Shown here: one piece after another, positions 12,754-20,600 of the stretch
Numbering within the stretch: the first letter of the stretch is position 1
Layout of the letters: each line of letters begins with the position of its first letter
IMG/VR virus record: IMGVR_UViG_3300025736_002212
Location: 1-30,665 of that record
Strand: one strand, 5' to 3'
DNA: 30,665 bases
DNA from: a virus
Position numbers and translations under genes: made by a program
The notes under the pieces: generated by a model
The model's database searches: none
What the model was told of the DNA's origin: nothing
Seen by the model: only the letters and a program-made list of their open reading frames with translations

Positions 12754-13514
12754 ATGAAGCAGATGCACAGGGGTATCATTGGACATTCGGCGACCATTCG
12801 CACATCGGACATGCTCTCGCCGAAAGGGGGGTTTATGAACCTACCGGAACCGAGGCTGTTGTGCGCCTTGTTAAGCCTGGACAAACGTTTGTGGATGTCG
12901 GCGCGAACATTGGTTATTATTCCCTCATTGCGGCTATGGCAATGAAGGGGGACGGTCAGGTTGACGCCTATGAACCCGATCCGGCCAACAGCCGTTTTCT
13001 TAATGAAAATATCATGGCTAACGGAATTGATGATATTGTTTCACCCTATCGGGTCGCGCTGTCGAATGAGCGCGGAACCCTGCCGTTGTGTTTTTGTAAA
13101 AAGAACGACGGCGACCATCGCGTTTATGAGTCGGATGAAAGCCGTGAGGTTATTCAGGTACCAGCCTTCAAGGGCGATGACATCTATAAAAACGAGCAGG
13201 TGGATTTTATTAAATGCGATGTTCAGGGCTGGGATGGTTTCGTCCTGGATGGCTTCAAGAGGGTCATTGAGCGGTCCGATAGGTTGATAATCATGGTTGA
13301 GTTCTGGCCATGGGGCCTTAATGCATCTGGCTACGGGGCAGAGGCTTTTCTGAATCGTCTTGAGGGATTCGGGTTTTCAATGCATACAATGAGCCGGGGG
13401 AAAACGCTTATTAAACCGGCAGACTCCAGAGACCTTCATAAATTTGCAAAAATGTCTGACCATTGGGCATACACGAATCTGCTTTGCCTTAAAGACGGTT
13501 GGGGGATTGAGTAA
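12750..13514 (+). CDS. FkbM-family O-methyltransferase
   Basis: The 254-aa protein contains the FkbM signature: motif I TFVDVGANIGYYSLIAA from residue 47, YEPDPANSRFLNENI with the acidic SAM contact, FIKCDVQGWDGFVLDG, and IMVEFWP. FkbM enzymes methylate hydroxyl groups on polyketides and on sugars of cell-surface polysaccharides. The N-terminal WTFGDHSHIGHALAERGVYEP is usual for the family. It is coupled by ATGA to the previous gene and by TAATG to the next. O-methylation of a sugar made by the neighbouring glycosyltransferases is the simplest role. Confidence 0.88.
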   Translation: MNEADAQGYHWTFGDHSHIGHALAERGVYEPTGTEAVVRLVKPGQTFVDVGANIGYYSLIAAMAMKGDGQVDAYEPDPANSRFLNENIMANGIDDIVSPYRVALSNERGTLPLCFCKKNDGDHRVYESDESREVIQVPAFKGDDIYKNEQVDFIKCDVQGWDGFVLDGFKRVIERSDRLIIMVEFWPWGLNASGYGAEAFLNRLEGFGFSMHTMSRGKTLIKPADSRDLHKFAKMSDHWAYTNLLCLKDGWGIE

Positions 13515-14209
13515 TGATTAACGACCAGAAAGTGTCATGTTTGCTGCTAACCCATCATCCATCAAGGATGCCGGTTGTCGATGAAATATGTATGGAATGG
13601 CTCAAAGAGCCCATCGACGAATTAATTCTTTGCGATTGCACAAAGACCGGTTTTAAGAATCTTCAAGCGGCCAAGGATGGGCGGTTCCAGGTTGTTTCGT
13701 TTAGCAAAGATCCAGGTATCAGAGCACGCCACACGCTCGCACTATTATCACGCGGGGATTTTGTTATTCAGGCCGATGACGACGTTATGCCCAAGAATGG
13801 ATTTGCAACGGATCTTTATAATGGATGGGAAATTCACGACGGCATTGTTGGAATAATCGGGCGTAAATTTACAGGCTCGGATTATCGGAAGGGTTCGACG
13901 TTTTTCCGATCAAGCAAAATAGATAAAATCACACCAGTAGATTGGGTTGGCGTGGTTTATGGGTGCGGACGTGATTGTTTGATTATGGATATGCGCGATC
14001 TTGAAACGGCCTATAGTGACCTTTTCTGGTGCTGCGAAGCGCATAAAGATAAACCCAAACACGTCATTCAGACTCAACGGTATGAAAACCTCCCATCTTG
14101 CAATGACAATGATTGCCTTTTCCATAATCAGAACGCTAGAGCAATCAGGCAGGATTATTATGCTGGCCTCTGGGAATCTCACTATAAGATTGAGGATTTA
14201 ATAAAATGA
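13514..14209 (+). CDS. GT-A type glycosyltransferase (GT2/GT64-like)
   Basis: The 231-aa protein has the ordering of a compact GT-A enzyme. SCLLLTHHPSRMPVVDEI forms the first nucleotide-binding strand and helix, and FSKDPGIRARHTLALLSRG is the segment before the DxD. QADDDVMPKNGF supplies three consecutive Asp at 88-90. The C-terminal half is Cys-rich (VVYGCGRDCL, FWCCEAH, LPSCNDNDC). The DDD motif and the HxL region recall exostosin-type GT64 domains as well as GT2. It is tightly coupled on both sides (TAATG, ATGA). Specificity is unknown. Confidence 0.78.
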   Translation: MINDQKVSCLLLTHHPSRMPVVDEICMEWLKEPIDELILCDCTKTGFKNLQAAKDGRFQVVSFSKDPGIRARHTLALLSRGDFVIQADDDVMPKNGFATDLYNGWEIHDGIVGIIGRKFTGSDYRKGSTFFRSSKIDKITPVDWVGVVYGCGRDCLIMDMRDLETAYSDLFWCCEAHKDKPKHVIQTQRYENLPSCNDNDCLFHNQNARAIRQDYYAGLWESHYKIEDLIK

Positions 14210-14739
14210 ACGCTGATCAATATGTTGAACATTGGGAGGGGCGGCAGGTTTGGACTCACCTAACCAGACCGAAACATCAAGCGCGCCTAGCAGAATGCGC
14301 CAAGCACCTCCGGGGCGAAACCTTCGCTGACATAGGGTGCGCTTATGGCCACTCCACCGCAATTATGGCGGGGACGAAGCCCGGCAAATGGTATGGCGTT
14401 GATTTCTCGCAAAAGGCTATTGACAAAGCCGGGGAACACACGGGGAAACGTGGCATCGATTTCATTTATGTGCCCGATTCGGCCTCACTGGGTATTGAGA
14501 TGTATGATTCGGTCGTATGCTCGGAAGTCATCGAGCATGTCGAAAACGATAGGGCGTTCATCACGGACGTTATTAGCGCGGCACGGTTCAGGGCCATTTT
14601 CACAACGCCTAACAAAAGGGTCAACGATCCCGGCCACTTGCGCCTTTACAATCAGGCCATGCTGAAGGAGCTGTTCCATGGTTTCGCAACTCGGATTTTT
14701 CAATCCGGTCTCTTTTGGTTTATTATTGTGGAGAAATAG
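14206..14739 (+). CDS. Class I SAM-dependent methyltransferase (Methyltransf_11/UbiG-like)
   Basis: The 177-aa protein is a minimal Rossmann methyltransferase. Motif I is FADIGCAYGHSTAIM at residues 40-54, with acidic contact YGVDFS. The VVCSEVIEHVENDRAFI motif is characteristic of UbiG-like and sugar methyltransferases, followed by FTTPNKRVNDPGH and LRLYNQAMLKELF. No extra domains are present. It starts in an ATGA overlap. The short length and neighbours suggest a sugar or phospho-alcohol substrate rather than nucleic acid, but no substrate-specific residues can be read. Confidence 0.85.
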   Translation: MNADQYVEHWEGRQVWTHLTRPKHQARLAECAKHLRGETFADIGCAYGHSTAIMAGTKPGKWYGVDFSQKAIDKAGEHTGKRGIDFIYVPDSASLGIEMYDSVVCSEVIEHVENDRAFITDVISAARFRAIFTTPNKRVNDPGHLRLYNQAMLKELFHGFATRIFQSGLFWFIIVEK

Positions 14740-14743
14740 CACG

Positions 14744-15895
14744 ATGTCAAGACCGCCCCTTAATCCAGTTATTGCAAAAGGCATTCTCTTTGAAGTTGCC
14801 GACATCCTCGAAGAATTTAACCTGCCGTTTTTCCTGATATGCGGGACCGCCTTGGGTGCCTACAGAGACAGGGGTTTTGTGCCGTCTGATAATGATATCG
14901 ATCTTGGATATCTAATCGAAGACATGACGGGCAATATTGACGCCATTATTTCAGGATTTGAGAGCGCCGGGTTTGGAGTCTCACACGTTTTACGGGGGAC
15001 AACTGATAAGCGTGAAACCCGCGCATTCTGTGTTGATAAAAGCGGCGTTCATGTGGATCTTGTTGGATGGTCTAAAAACCGCAATGATCGTTATATAATG
15101 GCATCCAGTAAAAACCGCGCATTAGTTCATCCCGCCAAGGTCATTGAAAACCCATCGCCGGTTATAATGTTTGGGCGCACCTTCATGATGCCCGCCCCCC
15201 ATGAAACTTACCTGCACCATGAATACGGCCCCGATTTTATGATACCAAGGCCAGATTATCATAAAAGCTCATCGCGTATCTCTAACTATAAACCCGATGA
15301 AATCGATATCAAGTCATTGCTCAAGCGGGATGTCGGCAGCGCCCATCTTGACAAAATATATGGCGACAATGTGAACTATTATGCTTATTTCGATGACGCC
15401 GAAATGGTTGAAAAGGGATGGCGGCCTGTCGGCGACTGGATGGCCGCCAAGTGGGGAAATCGAAACAAGCGCGTGTCTATCCTAGACGTTGGTTGTGGGG
15501 TAGGGACGCCGCTCAGGGCTTTTGGTTTTGATTATTCATATCACGGCTTTGACGGATCGGCGTCGGCCATAAAGCGTGCGCGTGCGTTGTGGGCTGGAAA
15601 TAACGCAACGTTTGAAGTGGCGCGGGTTGATGAATTCAAAACGGATAATCGGTTTGATATCGTCATTTTTGGCTCAATGGATTATTTGCTTATGGGCGGC
15701 GCGAGGGTTCAGTTTATTGAGCATTTCCTAGCCATGACCGGAGCGCCCTATTTTGTTTTTATGGATCTGGAGAAAAGAAAAACCGATGACTTGGCCGCGA
15801 AATATTCACGCCTATATATGCAATCGTTCTCAGTGGCCGTAGAAAACATTCCCGAAGTCAAAAAACACAGGAGGATAGAGATTTATGCAGCATGA
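14744..15895 (+). CDS. LicD-like phosphotransferase fused to a SAM methyltransferase
   Basis: The 383-aa protein has two domains. Residues about 12-205 form a LicD/nucleotidyltransferase-fold domain: ICGTALGAYRDRGFVPSDND and DID around 32-53, HVDLVGW at 103-109, and HHEYGPDFMIPRPDYH near 158-173. LicD proteins move phosphocholine or similar phospho-alcohols from a CDP donor to a glycan. Residues about 244-383 form a class I methyltransferase with ILDVGCGVGTPLRAFGF. The ATG at 14744 has GGAG 11-14 bases upstream; the longer frame overlaps the previous gene. The next gene is a cytidylyltransferase that could make the CDP donor. Confidence 0.83.
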   Translation: MSRPPLNPVIAKGILFEVADILEEFNLPFFLICGTALGAYRDRGFVPSDNDIDLGYLIEDMTGNIDAIISGFESAGFGVSHVLRGTTDKRETRAFCVDKSGVHVDLVGWSKNRNDRYIMASSKNRALVHPAKVIENPSPVIMFGRTFMMPAPHETYLHHEYGPDFMIPRPDYHKSSSRISNYKPDEIDIKSLLKRDVGSAHLDKIYGDNVNYYAYFDDAEMVEKGWRPVGDWMAAKWGNRNKRVSILDVGCGVGTPLRAFGFDYSYHGFDGSASAIKRARALWAGNNATFEVARVDEFKTDNRFDIVIFGSMDYLLMGGARVQFIEHFLAMTGAPYFVFMDLEKRKTDDLAAKYSRLYMQSFSVAVENIPEVKKHRRIEIYAA

Positions 15896-16328
15896 ACAAC
15901 GAGTAATAATTCTTGGCACGTTTGATTTGTTTCACGTGGGACATTTACGCGCACTGCGATTCGCCAGCACTTTGGGAACATTTCTGGAGGTTGGTATTGA
16001 GTCCGATGATATGTGTATGGAGTCCAAAGGTCGATATCCTGTGATCAGTGAAGATCATAGAGCCGAAATTGTTCAGAACGTGAAAGGAGTCGATAGCGCG
16101 TTCATTTACCGCAACCATTTCTATGAGGGATTTATAGGCCCCAAAAATTATCAAGTATTAGCATGGAATGAAGCCAATGAAAAGCCGCGCCACTTAGCGT
16201 TTTTGGAATATTGCAGGCGAAGCGGAATTAAGATCGTTCCTATTCCACGAACGCCGGGAGTATCATCCACGGAAATCAAAGCCGACATCGCGCATAATTG
16301 CCGGTTTGCGGGGGCGTGTAATGTCTAA
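15885..16328 (+). CDS. CTP-dependent cytidylyltransferase (TagD / phosphocholine type)
   Basis: The 147-aa protein is a small nucleotidyltransferase of the glycerol-3-phosphate/phosphocholine/phosphoethanolamine cytidylyltransferase family. The HxGH motif is in GTFDLFHVGHLRAL (residues 11-24), and the second signature RTPGVSSTEIK (122-132) corresponds to the family's RTxGISTT. The length is close to TagD (about 130 aa). It would activate a phospho-alcohol with CTP. The ATG overlaps the LicD gene by 11 bases and has a full AGGAGG ten bases upstream, the strongest site in the cassette. The substrate cannot be decided. Confidence 0.88.
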   Translation: MQHEQRVIILGTFDLFHVGHLRALRFASTLGTFLEVGIESDDMCMESKGRYPVISEDHRAEIVQNVKGVDSAFIYRNHFYEGFIGPKNYQVLAWNEANEKPRHLAFLEYCRRSGIKIVPIPRTPGVSSTEIKADIAHNCRFAGACNV

Positions 16329-16590
16329 TCAATGCCCAGAGCCAAAAAGGGTTTGTCCTCTTGATCCACATTTCTGGCGAGGTTATGGCGCAATGAATGA
16401 AAAGCTGGATCGTATTATCAAAAGTCAAGAAGCCATCCACGAAACGCTTGAAGATCATGGGCGTAGATTAGATACCCTGAATCATATCCGGTCACGCGGG
16501 GCCACGGCAGGAGCCACGGCAGGCGGCGCGATTCTTGTTATTACTGGCGTTTATTCCTTCTTCCGTTCAAAGTATCAATGGCTTCCGTAA
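16321..16590 (+). CDS. Small membrane protein with coiled coil (holin/XhlA-like)
   Basis: The 89-aa protein has a Cys/Pro-rich start (CPEPKRVCPLDPHFWRG). An amphipathic helix NEKLDRIIKSQEAIHETLEDHGRRLDTLNH suits a coiled coil. One C-terminal transmembrane segment (TAGGAILVITGVYSFF) follows, then a short basic tail. This helix-then-TM layout is seen in XhlA-type and other small phage membrane proteins linked to lysis, but location in the head operon is unusual for a holin. The ATG at 16321 overlaps the preceding stop by 8 bp. Function is inferred only from topology. Confidence 0.65.
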   Translation: MSNQCPEPKRVCPLDPHFWRGYGAMNEKLDRIIKSQEAIHETLEDHGRRLDTLNHIRSRGATAGATAGGAILVITGVYSFFRSKYQWLP

Positions 16591-16605
16591 CCGAAAGGAA
16601 CCTCT

Positions 16606-17472
16606 ATGCAAGCGAGCGGTAAAAGATATATCATATACCCAAGTCGGCGCAATGTCATTAAGATTTGGAATATTGCCGATATTCATTTAGGAAATAGGGC
16701 GTGCGATAAAAAGCGGTTGGCGCGTGATATAAAGAAAGTCAAGGAAGACCCGTTTTCTTTTTGGATTGGGGGCGGCGACTATGCCGATTATATAACGCCC
16801 AATGATAAGCGCTGGGATGGCAACACGGTTGATTCTGAATTGTTAAAGGTATCAGACCTTGGGCGAATTGGCGAGGCGATGACCGAGAAGGTGGCGGCTC
16901 TATTTACCCCAATAAAAAATAAGTGCCTTGGGCTTGTTTTCGGAAATCATGAAGATAAATACATGAGTAACGAAAACCAGCAAGGCCTCCATCATAATCT
17001 ATGCGCCAGCCTGGGTGTCCCTGATTTGGGTTATGCGGCATTTCTAGATGTTGTTTTTGTAAGATCACTTGTCGAGAAAAACCCCACCCTTTTATTTGAC
17101 AAGAGCGTTGCGACGCGCGGACCTTGCTTCTCGCAACGAGTTTTTATTCATCATGGGGCTGGCGGGGCGACAACGCCAGGCGGGAAAATCAATCGCCTCA
17201 TTAAATTCATGGATTCATTTGAGGCTGATATTTACATGATCGGGCACGTCCACGACCAACTTACAATAAAGCGCCCAATTCTAACAACAAATGAGGCGTG
17301 CGAACATATTCAAGAGCGCAACCGAATAGGTATGATATCTGGCGCTTACATTCGAACCTACACGCAAGACGTTGCTGGATATGGGGAAAAGAAAGGCTAT
17401 GCGCCTGTCCCGCTCGGAGCGGTTTATGTTGAGGTGATTCCAGATAAAAAAGAAGTATACGCCAGGATTTAA
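16606..17472 (+). CDS. Calcineurin-like metallophosphoesterase
   Basis: The 288-aa protein carries all metal-binding blocks of the family: ADIHLG (D25, H27), GGGDYAD (D58), FGNHEDKY (N114, H115), the IHHGAGG block (H182, H183) and GHVHDQ (H214, H216). Such enzymes hydrolyse phosphomono- or diesters using two metals. The ATG at 16606 follows AAAGGAA. It sits between the small membrane protein and the minor head gene in the late operon. A role in trimming nucleotides, glycan phosphates or DNA ends cannot be distinguished. Phosphodiesters made by the LicD pathway nearby are one possible substrate, by inference. Confidence 0.88.
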   Translation: MQASGKRYIIYPSRRNVIKIWNIADIHLGNRACDKKRLARDIKKVKEDPFSFWIGGGDYADYITPNDKRWDGNTVDSELLKVSDLGRIGEAMTEKVAALFTPIKNKCLGLVFGNHEDKYMSNENQQGLHHNLCASLGVPDLGYAAFLDVVFVRSLVEKNPTLLFDKSVATRGPCFSQRVFIHHGAGGATTPGGKINRLIKFMDSFEADIYMIGHVHDQLTIKRPILTTNEACEHIQERNRIGMISGAYIRTYTQDVAGYGEKKGYAPVPLGAVYVEVIPDKKEVYARI

Positions 17473-17474
17473 AC

Positions 17475-19130
17475 ATGGCTAAAAAACCCAAAGTCTTTAA
17501 CGCAATCACGCCGGGCGATCCTCTGGCCTTCGAGGATAAGCGCATCGATACGCTTGTCGGTCTGTATCATGGCTCAAAGAACCGCCTACGCAAGATTGCC
17601 ACGGAAACGCCGACGCCAGCTGAACTATGGCGGGCCAATGCCCTGTTGAAACAAGTCGATGGTGAAATCGCTTTCCTGAATGAGAAGGCCGTGGAATTCT
17701 CCGGCAAGGCGGCGTCGGACAGTTACCGCGCCGGGTGGCGCGTGACAGACAAAGCAGCCAAGGCCCAGGGCGTAACCGAGGCTGCCAACTGGGGCGCACT
17801 AATCAATACGCGGGCCGTTAAAATTGTGGCCGATCAAATGGCGCAGGATCTCATAACGGCCAACCAGTCAATGAAGGGAACATTTACGCGATACATCCGC
17901 GCCACCCAACAGAAAATAATTTCTGAAAACGAAATTAACCGGATGATTGGCGAGGGCCTTATTAGTGGGGCAACACGCCGGGAAACATCGACGGCGTTTT
18001 ATAAGCAACTGACCGCTCAAATGAAGGATGATAAATTCATTACCATTAAGGGCCGGAATTATGATCCAGAACATTATGCCGAATTGGTAGCCCGCACACG
18101 CACACGCGAAGCCGCGACCGAGGGGATGATCAACGGAGCACTGCAATGCGGGATGGACCTGATGCAGGTATCGGTCCACAGCCATCCGCGCCTTGACCCG
18201 TGCTCGCCGCACCAGGGGCGTGTTTATTCTATTTCGGGCACGCACCCGGACTTCCCGAAACTGGTTGAACGGCCCCCGTATCATTGCAATTGTCGCCATG
18301 TAATATCCGCGACCAACGAGGCGACCCTCAGACGTCGAGGCCAGTATGACGCCCTTGTCGAGTTGTCGGGGAATCAACCGAAAGACCCGACGAATCGTAA
18401 ATCGCTTGAGGCCTGGGTGAAGGATGACAAGCCGAAGATGTTTGCCGATTCGCGCGAATATTATGAATATGTGCGAAAAGCAAAGGAAAACATGCCTCCC
18501 TCCGCCGTTTATATGCAAGCAGCAAGCGCCGGGGACGAGGCGAAGGCGAAAAAAATACTGGATAACGCATTGCAAGAGGCTGGGTTCCGGGCTGACGATG
18601 CAATTTATCATTTTTCACAAGCGAAAGACGCTCAAGAGTTAGCAACAAATATAGAAGAAGGCGAAGGCGGGGCTTTTTCGAACATCGGAATGTTCTTAAC
18701 TAGAGAGGATGATTTCCAGGGGGCTTACGGCGGAAAGGGTGGCACGCGATTTAGCGTTGTTGTCAAGGATGGTAAATATTTTGTTCCGTCTGAAGTAGAT
18801 ACTCAAGACATAGCCGAGCAGTTCTTGAGGAGCAACCAAGGCAAGGACATTTTTGATCAAGCTTATGATGCGGCAGATGAGTTAGATTTAATAAAAAAAG
18901 TAGCCGAGGAAATGGACGCTGGAGAAATTATTGATATCAACGAGATACTTGAAAACGCCGATTTTACAGAATGGTTAGTAGATGAAGGCTATGATGGAGT
19001 TGATATAAATGGTGGGAATCTTATTATTTATGATCCTCTGAGTAATGTTAGATTTTCCGACCCCATCTTGAGGGATTCAGATGGGAATATTATATCTCTA
19101 GAAGACAGGGTGAGAAAACTATTTCCGTAA
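17475..19130 (+). CDS. Minor head protein (Mu F/SPP1 gp7 type) with putative ADP-ribosyltransferase tail
   Basis: The 551-aa protein has a helical N-terminus and, near residues 233-275, the Mu gpF signature with VHSHPRLDPCSPHQGR and PPYHCNCRHVI. Residues about 365-545 form an additional domain: AIYHFSQAKDA, GMFLTREDDFQGAYGGKG, and GYDGVDINGGNLIIYDP. This order (YHx, 'GxFLT...A.AY', 'GYDGV...IxYDP') resembles ADP-ribosyltransferases of the phage polyvalent-protein type. GC falls from about 58% (18241-18300) to 33% (18841-18900) across the boundary. Mu F-type proteins ride in or on the head, so the extra domain could be delivered with DNA. Catalytic activity is not proven. Confidence 0.82.
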   Translation: MAKKPKVFNAITPGDPLAFEDKRIDTLVGLYHGSKNRLRKIATETPTPAELWRANALLKQVDGEIAFLNEKAVEFSGKAASDSYRAGWRVTDKAAKAQGVTEAANWGALINTRAVKIVADQMAQDLITANQSMKGTFTRYIRATQQKIISENEINRMIGEGLISGATRRETSTAFYKQLTAQMKDDKFITIKGRNYDPEHYAELVARTRTREAATEGMINGALQCGMDLMQVSVHSHPRLDPCSPHQGRVYSISGTHPDFPKLVERPPYHCNCRHVISATNEATLRRRGQYDALVELSGNQPKDPTNRKSLEAWVKDDKPKMFADSREYYEYVRKAKENMPPSAVYMQAASAGDEAKAKKILDNALQEAGFRADDAIYHFSQAKDAQELATNIEEGEGGAFSNIGMFLTREDDFQGAYGGKGGTRFSVVVKDGKYFVPSEVDTQDIAEQFLRSNQGKDIFDQAYDAADELDLIKKVAEEMDAGEIIDINEILENADFTEWLVDEGYDGVDINGGNLIIYDPLSNVRFSDPILRDSDGNIISLEDRVRKLFP

Positions 19131-19149
19131 CCAAGGAGAGCAAGACCCA

Positions 19150-19449
19150 ATGACAATGAACGTTTACAACACGCACACAATATCGGTTACGCGCCAGACC
19201 TTTGACGAATGGGGCGAAGTCGATACTGAAACCACAACGGAGTATCAGGGCCGATATAAAGTCGGCAATCGCCTAATAACGAAAACCGACGGCCAAGAGG
19301 TTATGTCCACTGGGATGGTGAGTCTTGGCGTTGACGCCGATATCGAATTAGGCGATCGCGTAACGGTTGGCGGCGTCGAGAGGCAATTGATTACCATCAA
19401 CCCACAAATGGGATTCAAACTTGAGGGCTATCAGGTTTATCTATCATGA
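19150..19449 (+). CDS. Head closure protein (SPP1 gp16-like)
   Basis: The 99-aa beta-rich protein contains VTRQTFDEWGEVDTETTTEYQGRY, MSTGMVSLGVDADIELGDRV and a final GFKLEGYQVYL, which fits the small beta-barrel head-closure/stopper family. These seal the capsid after packaging and bind the tail. An AAGGAGAG site lies upstream of the ATG at 19150. The stop overlaps the next start by 4 bp. The identification rests on size, position and strand pattern. Confidence 0.8.
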   Translation: MTMNVYNTHTISVTRQTFDEWGEVDTETTTEYQGRYKVGNRLITKTDGQEVMSTGMVSLGVDADIELGDRVTVGGVERQLITINPQMGFKLEGYQVYLS

Positions 19450-19910
19450 CAGCAAAATCCGGATTCGCATTAAACATCAGCCAATTTAACAAGACGCTCG
19501 CCAATGTTATTGAAAAGCAGATCCCCGCTAAGATCAAAAATGGATTGGAGCAAGCGGGCAATCTATGGCTAACCGATTCGGCCAATACCGTTCCGATGGT
19601 CGAATCTACACTGCGCGGGTCGGGGTCTGTGCATGTAAACGGCGAGCTGGTCGGGACATCGCCCGATACGGGCGCTGGGACGCCCAACACGGGCCCCGTC
19701 GATCATGGGACAACGCCAGAGGCCCTTGTCGGCTACAATTCGCCTTACGCCTCGTATCAGCATGAGGGTCAGCGGCGCGATGGAAGCCGTAAAGTCACAC
19801 ATTGGACCGAGGAGAATACGGGGCCGAAATTCCTTGAACGTCCTGGCGTGGAAAACGCAGACGAATATCTGCAAATCATCGCCGACGCCGTAGGATTCAA
19901 GGTAAAATAA
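19446..19910 (+). CDS. Neck/tail completion protein (HK97 gp10-like)
   Basis: The 154-aa protein begins with NISQFNKTLANVIEKQIPAKIKNGLEQAGNLWL, then the 'G(x)L..S' segment VESTLRGSGSVHVN, then YNSPYASYQHEGQ, GRKVTHWTEENTGPKFLERP-type residues and a final helix. This is the pattern of the gp10-like family that joins head and tail. It starts inside the head-closure stop (ATGA). It precedes a 46-aa gene and the tail terminator gene, as in many siphophages. Confidence 0.82.
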   Translation: MTAKSGFALNISQFNKTLANVIEKQIPAKIKNGLEQAGNLWLTDSANTVPMVESTLRGSGSVHVNGELVGTSPDTGAGTPNTGPVDHGTTPEALVGYNSPYASYQHEGQRRDGSRKVTHWTEENTGPKFLERPGVENADEYLQIIADAVGFKVK

Positions 19911-19915
19911 ACACA

Positions 19916-20056
19916 ATGGCACAGCTCGAACAACTAATCGACCTTATTAAAACATTGATTTCCGGGCGGTTTTATGGTAGCGTTTTGGTGAAGTTCGAGG
20001 GTGGGCGAATCACCCTTGTCCGAAAAGAGGAGACGCTGAAGCTGGACGGCGAGTAA
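19916..20056 (+). CDS. Small protein, YezD/DUF2292-like (46 aa)
   Basis: The frame from ATG 19916 encodes a helix (MAQLEQLIDLIKTLIS) followed by a strand-turn-strand (RFYGSVLVKFEGGRITLVRKEETLK). This matches the 'YGsv.i.ie.GkI..i...ek' pattern of small YezD-like proteins found in bacteria and in phage neck regions. It is too short for most gene finders. It lies five bases after the neck gene stop and just before the terminator hairpin. Function is unknown. Confidence 0.65.
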   Translation: MAQLEQLIDLIKTLISGRFYGSVLVKFEGGRITLVRKEETLKLDGE

Positions 20057-20093
20057 GGCCGTCACGACATAATTAACCGGTATCGAAACACTC

Positions 20094-20148
20094 GGGCCGG
20101 ATGACTGAAAGCCAATAAGAAGGCGAGTAGGTTGTCCGGCCCTTTTTT
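20094..20148 (+). terminator. Internal rho-independent terminator between neck and tail genes
   Basis: GGGCCGGA (20094-20101) and TCCGGCCC (20135-20142) form a perfect eight-pair stem followed by TTTTTT (20143-20148). The long 33-base loop has a small GCC/GGC inner stem. Because the operon continues with essential tail genes, it must be leaky or antiterminated. Confidence 0.72.
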
Positions 20149-20172
20149 ATTGCCCAGGCTAAACATAACAAA

Positions 20173-20577
20173 ATGATCCGATCCATCGCCCAACACATTG
20201 AAAACAATTCAACTCTGGTAATCGGGACCACCCTTTTTGTGGGGCATCGGCCCGATACTGCGGCAGCGAATTGCGTTTCATTGTTTGAGCGCGTGCCTGG
20301 ACGCGCTAACCCGATGGTTCCGTCTGAAATACAAAAACCCATCCAATTATTGACCCGAAACGCAAGCTATACCGCCGGGTGGACCATCGCACAAGCGGGC
20401 TACTCGATATTTTTCGGGCGAGATCAAGCCGGGTTCGCTTTGCCGGTCATGACAAGCGGGGATTCGGAGTATTACGTTAATATTGCCACCGGTTCAGAAC
20501 CGGCATTTATTGGCCGGGATGTCCATGGTAATTTCGAGTTTTCCTGTAATTTGATGCTCCGCATTAGCGAGCAATAA
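20173..20577 (+). CDS. Tail terminator / tail-to-head joining protein (gpU/gp17-like)
   Basis: The 134-aa protein has the size of lambda gpU and SPP1 gp17 (about 130 aa) and the right place, just before the tail tube gene. Visible parts are an N-terminal helix RSIAQHIENN, strand segments TLVIGTTLFVGH and CVSLFERVPG, PIQLLTRNASYTAGW, and a late strand SCNLMLRISEQ. It caps the tail tube and binds the neck. The ribosome site is weak. Identification is by position, length and secondary-structure pattern. Confidence 0.75.
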   Translation: MIRSIAQHIENNSTLVIGTTLFVGHRPDTAAANCVSLFERVPGRANPMVPSEIQKPIQLLTRNASYTAGWTIAQAGYSIFFGRDQAGFALPVMTSGDSEYYVNIATGSEPAFIGRDVHGNFEFSCNLMLRISEQ

Positions 20578-20600
20578 ACCAGTTTATGAGGTAAATTAAA

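Noticed and set aside
17868-18611. Long minus-strand frame (247 aa) opposite the minor head gene
   Set aside because: It has no recognisable domain or ribosome site and lies fully antisense to a gene with the Mu F signature.
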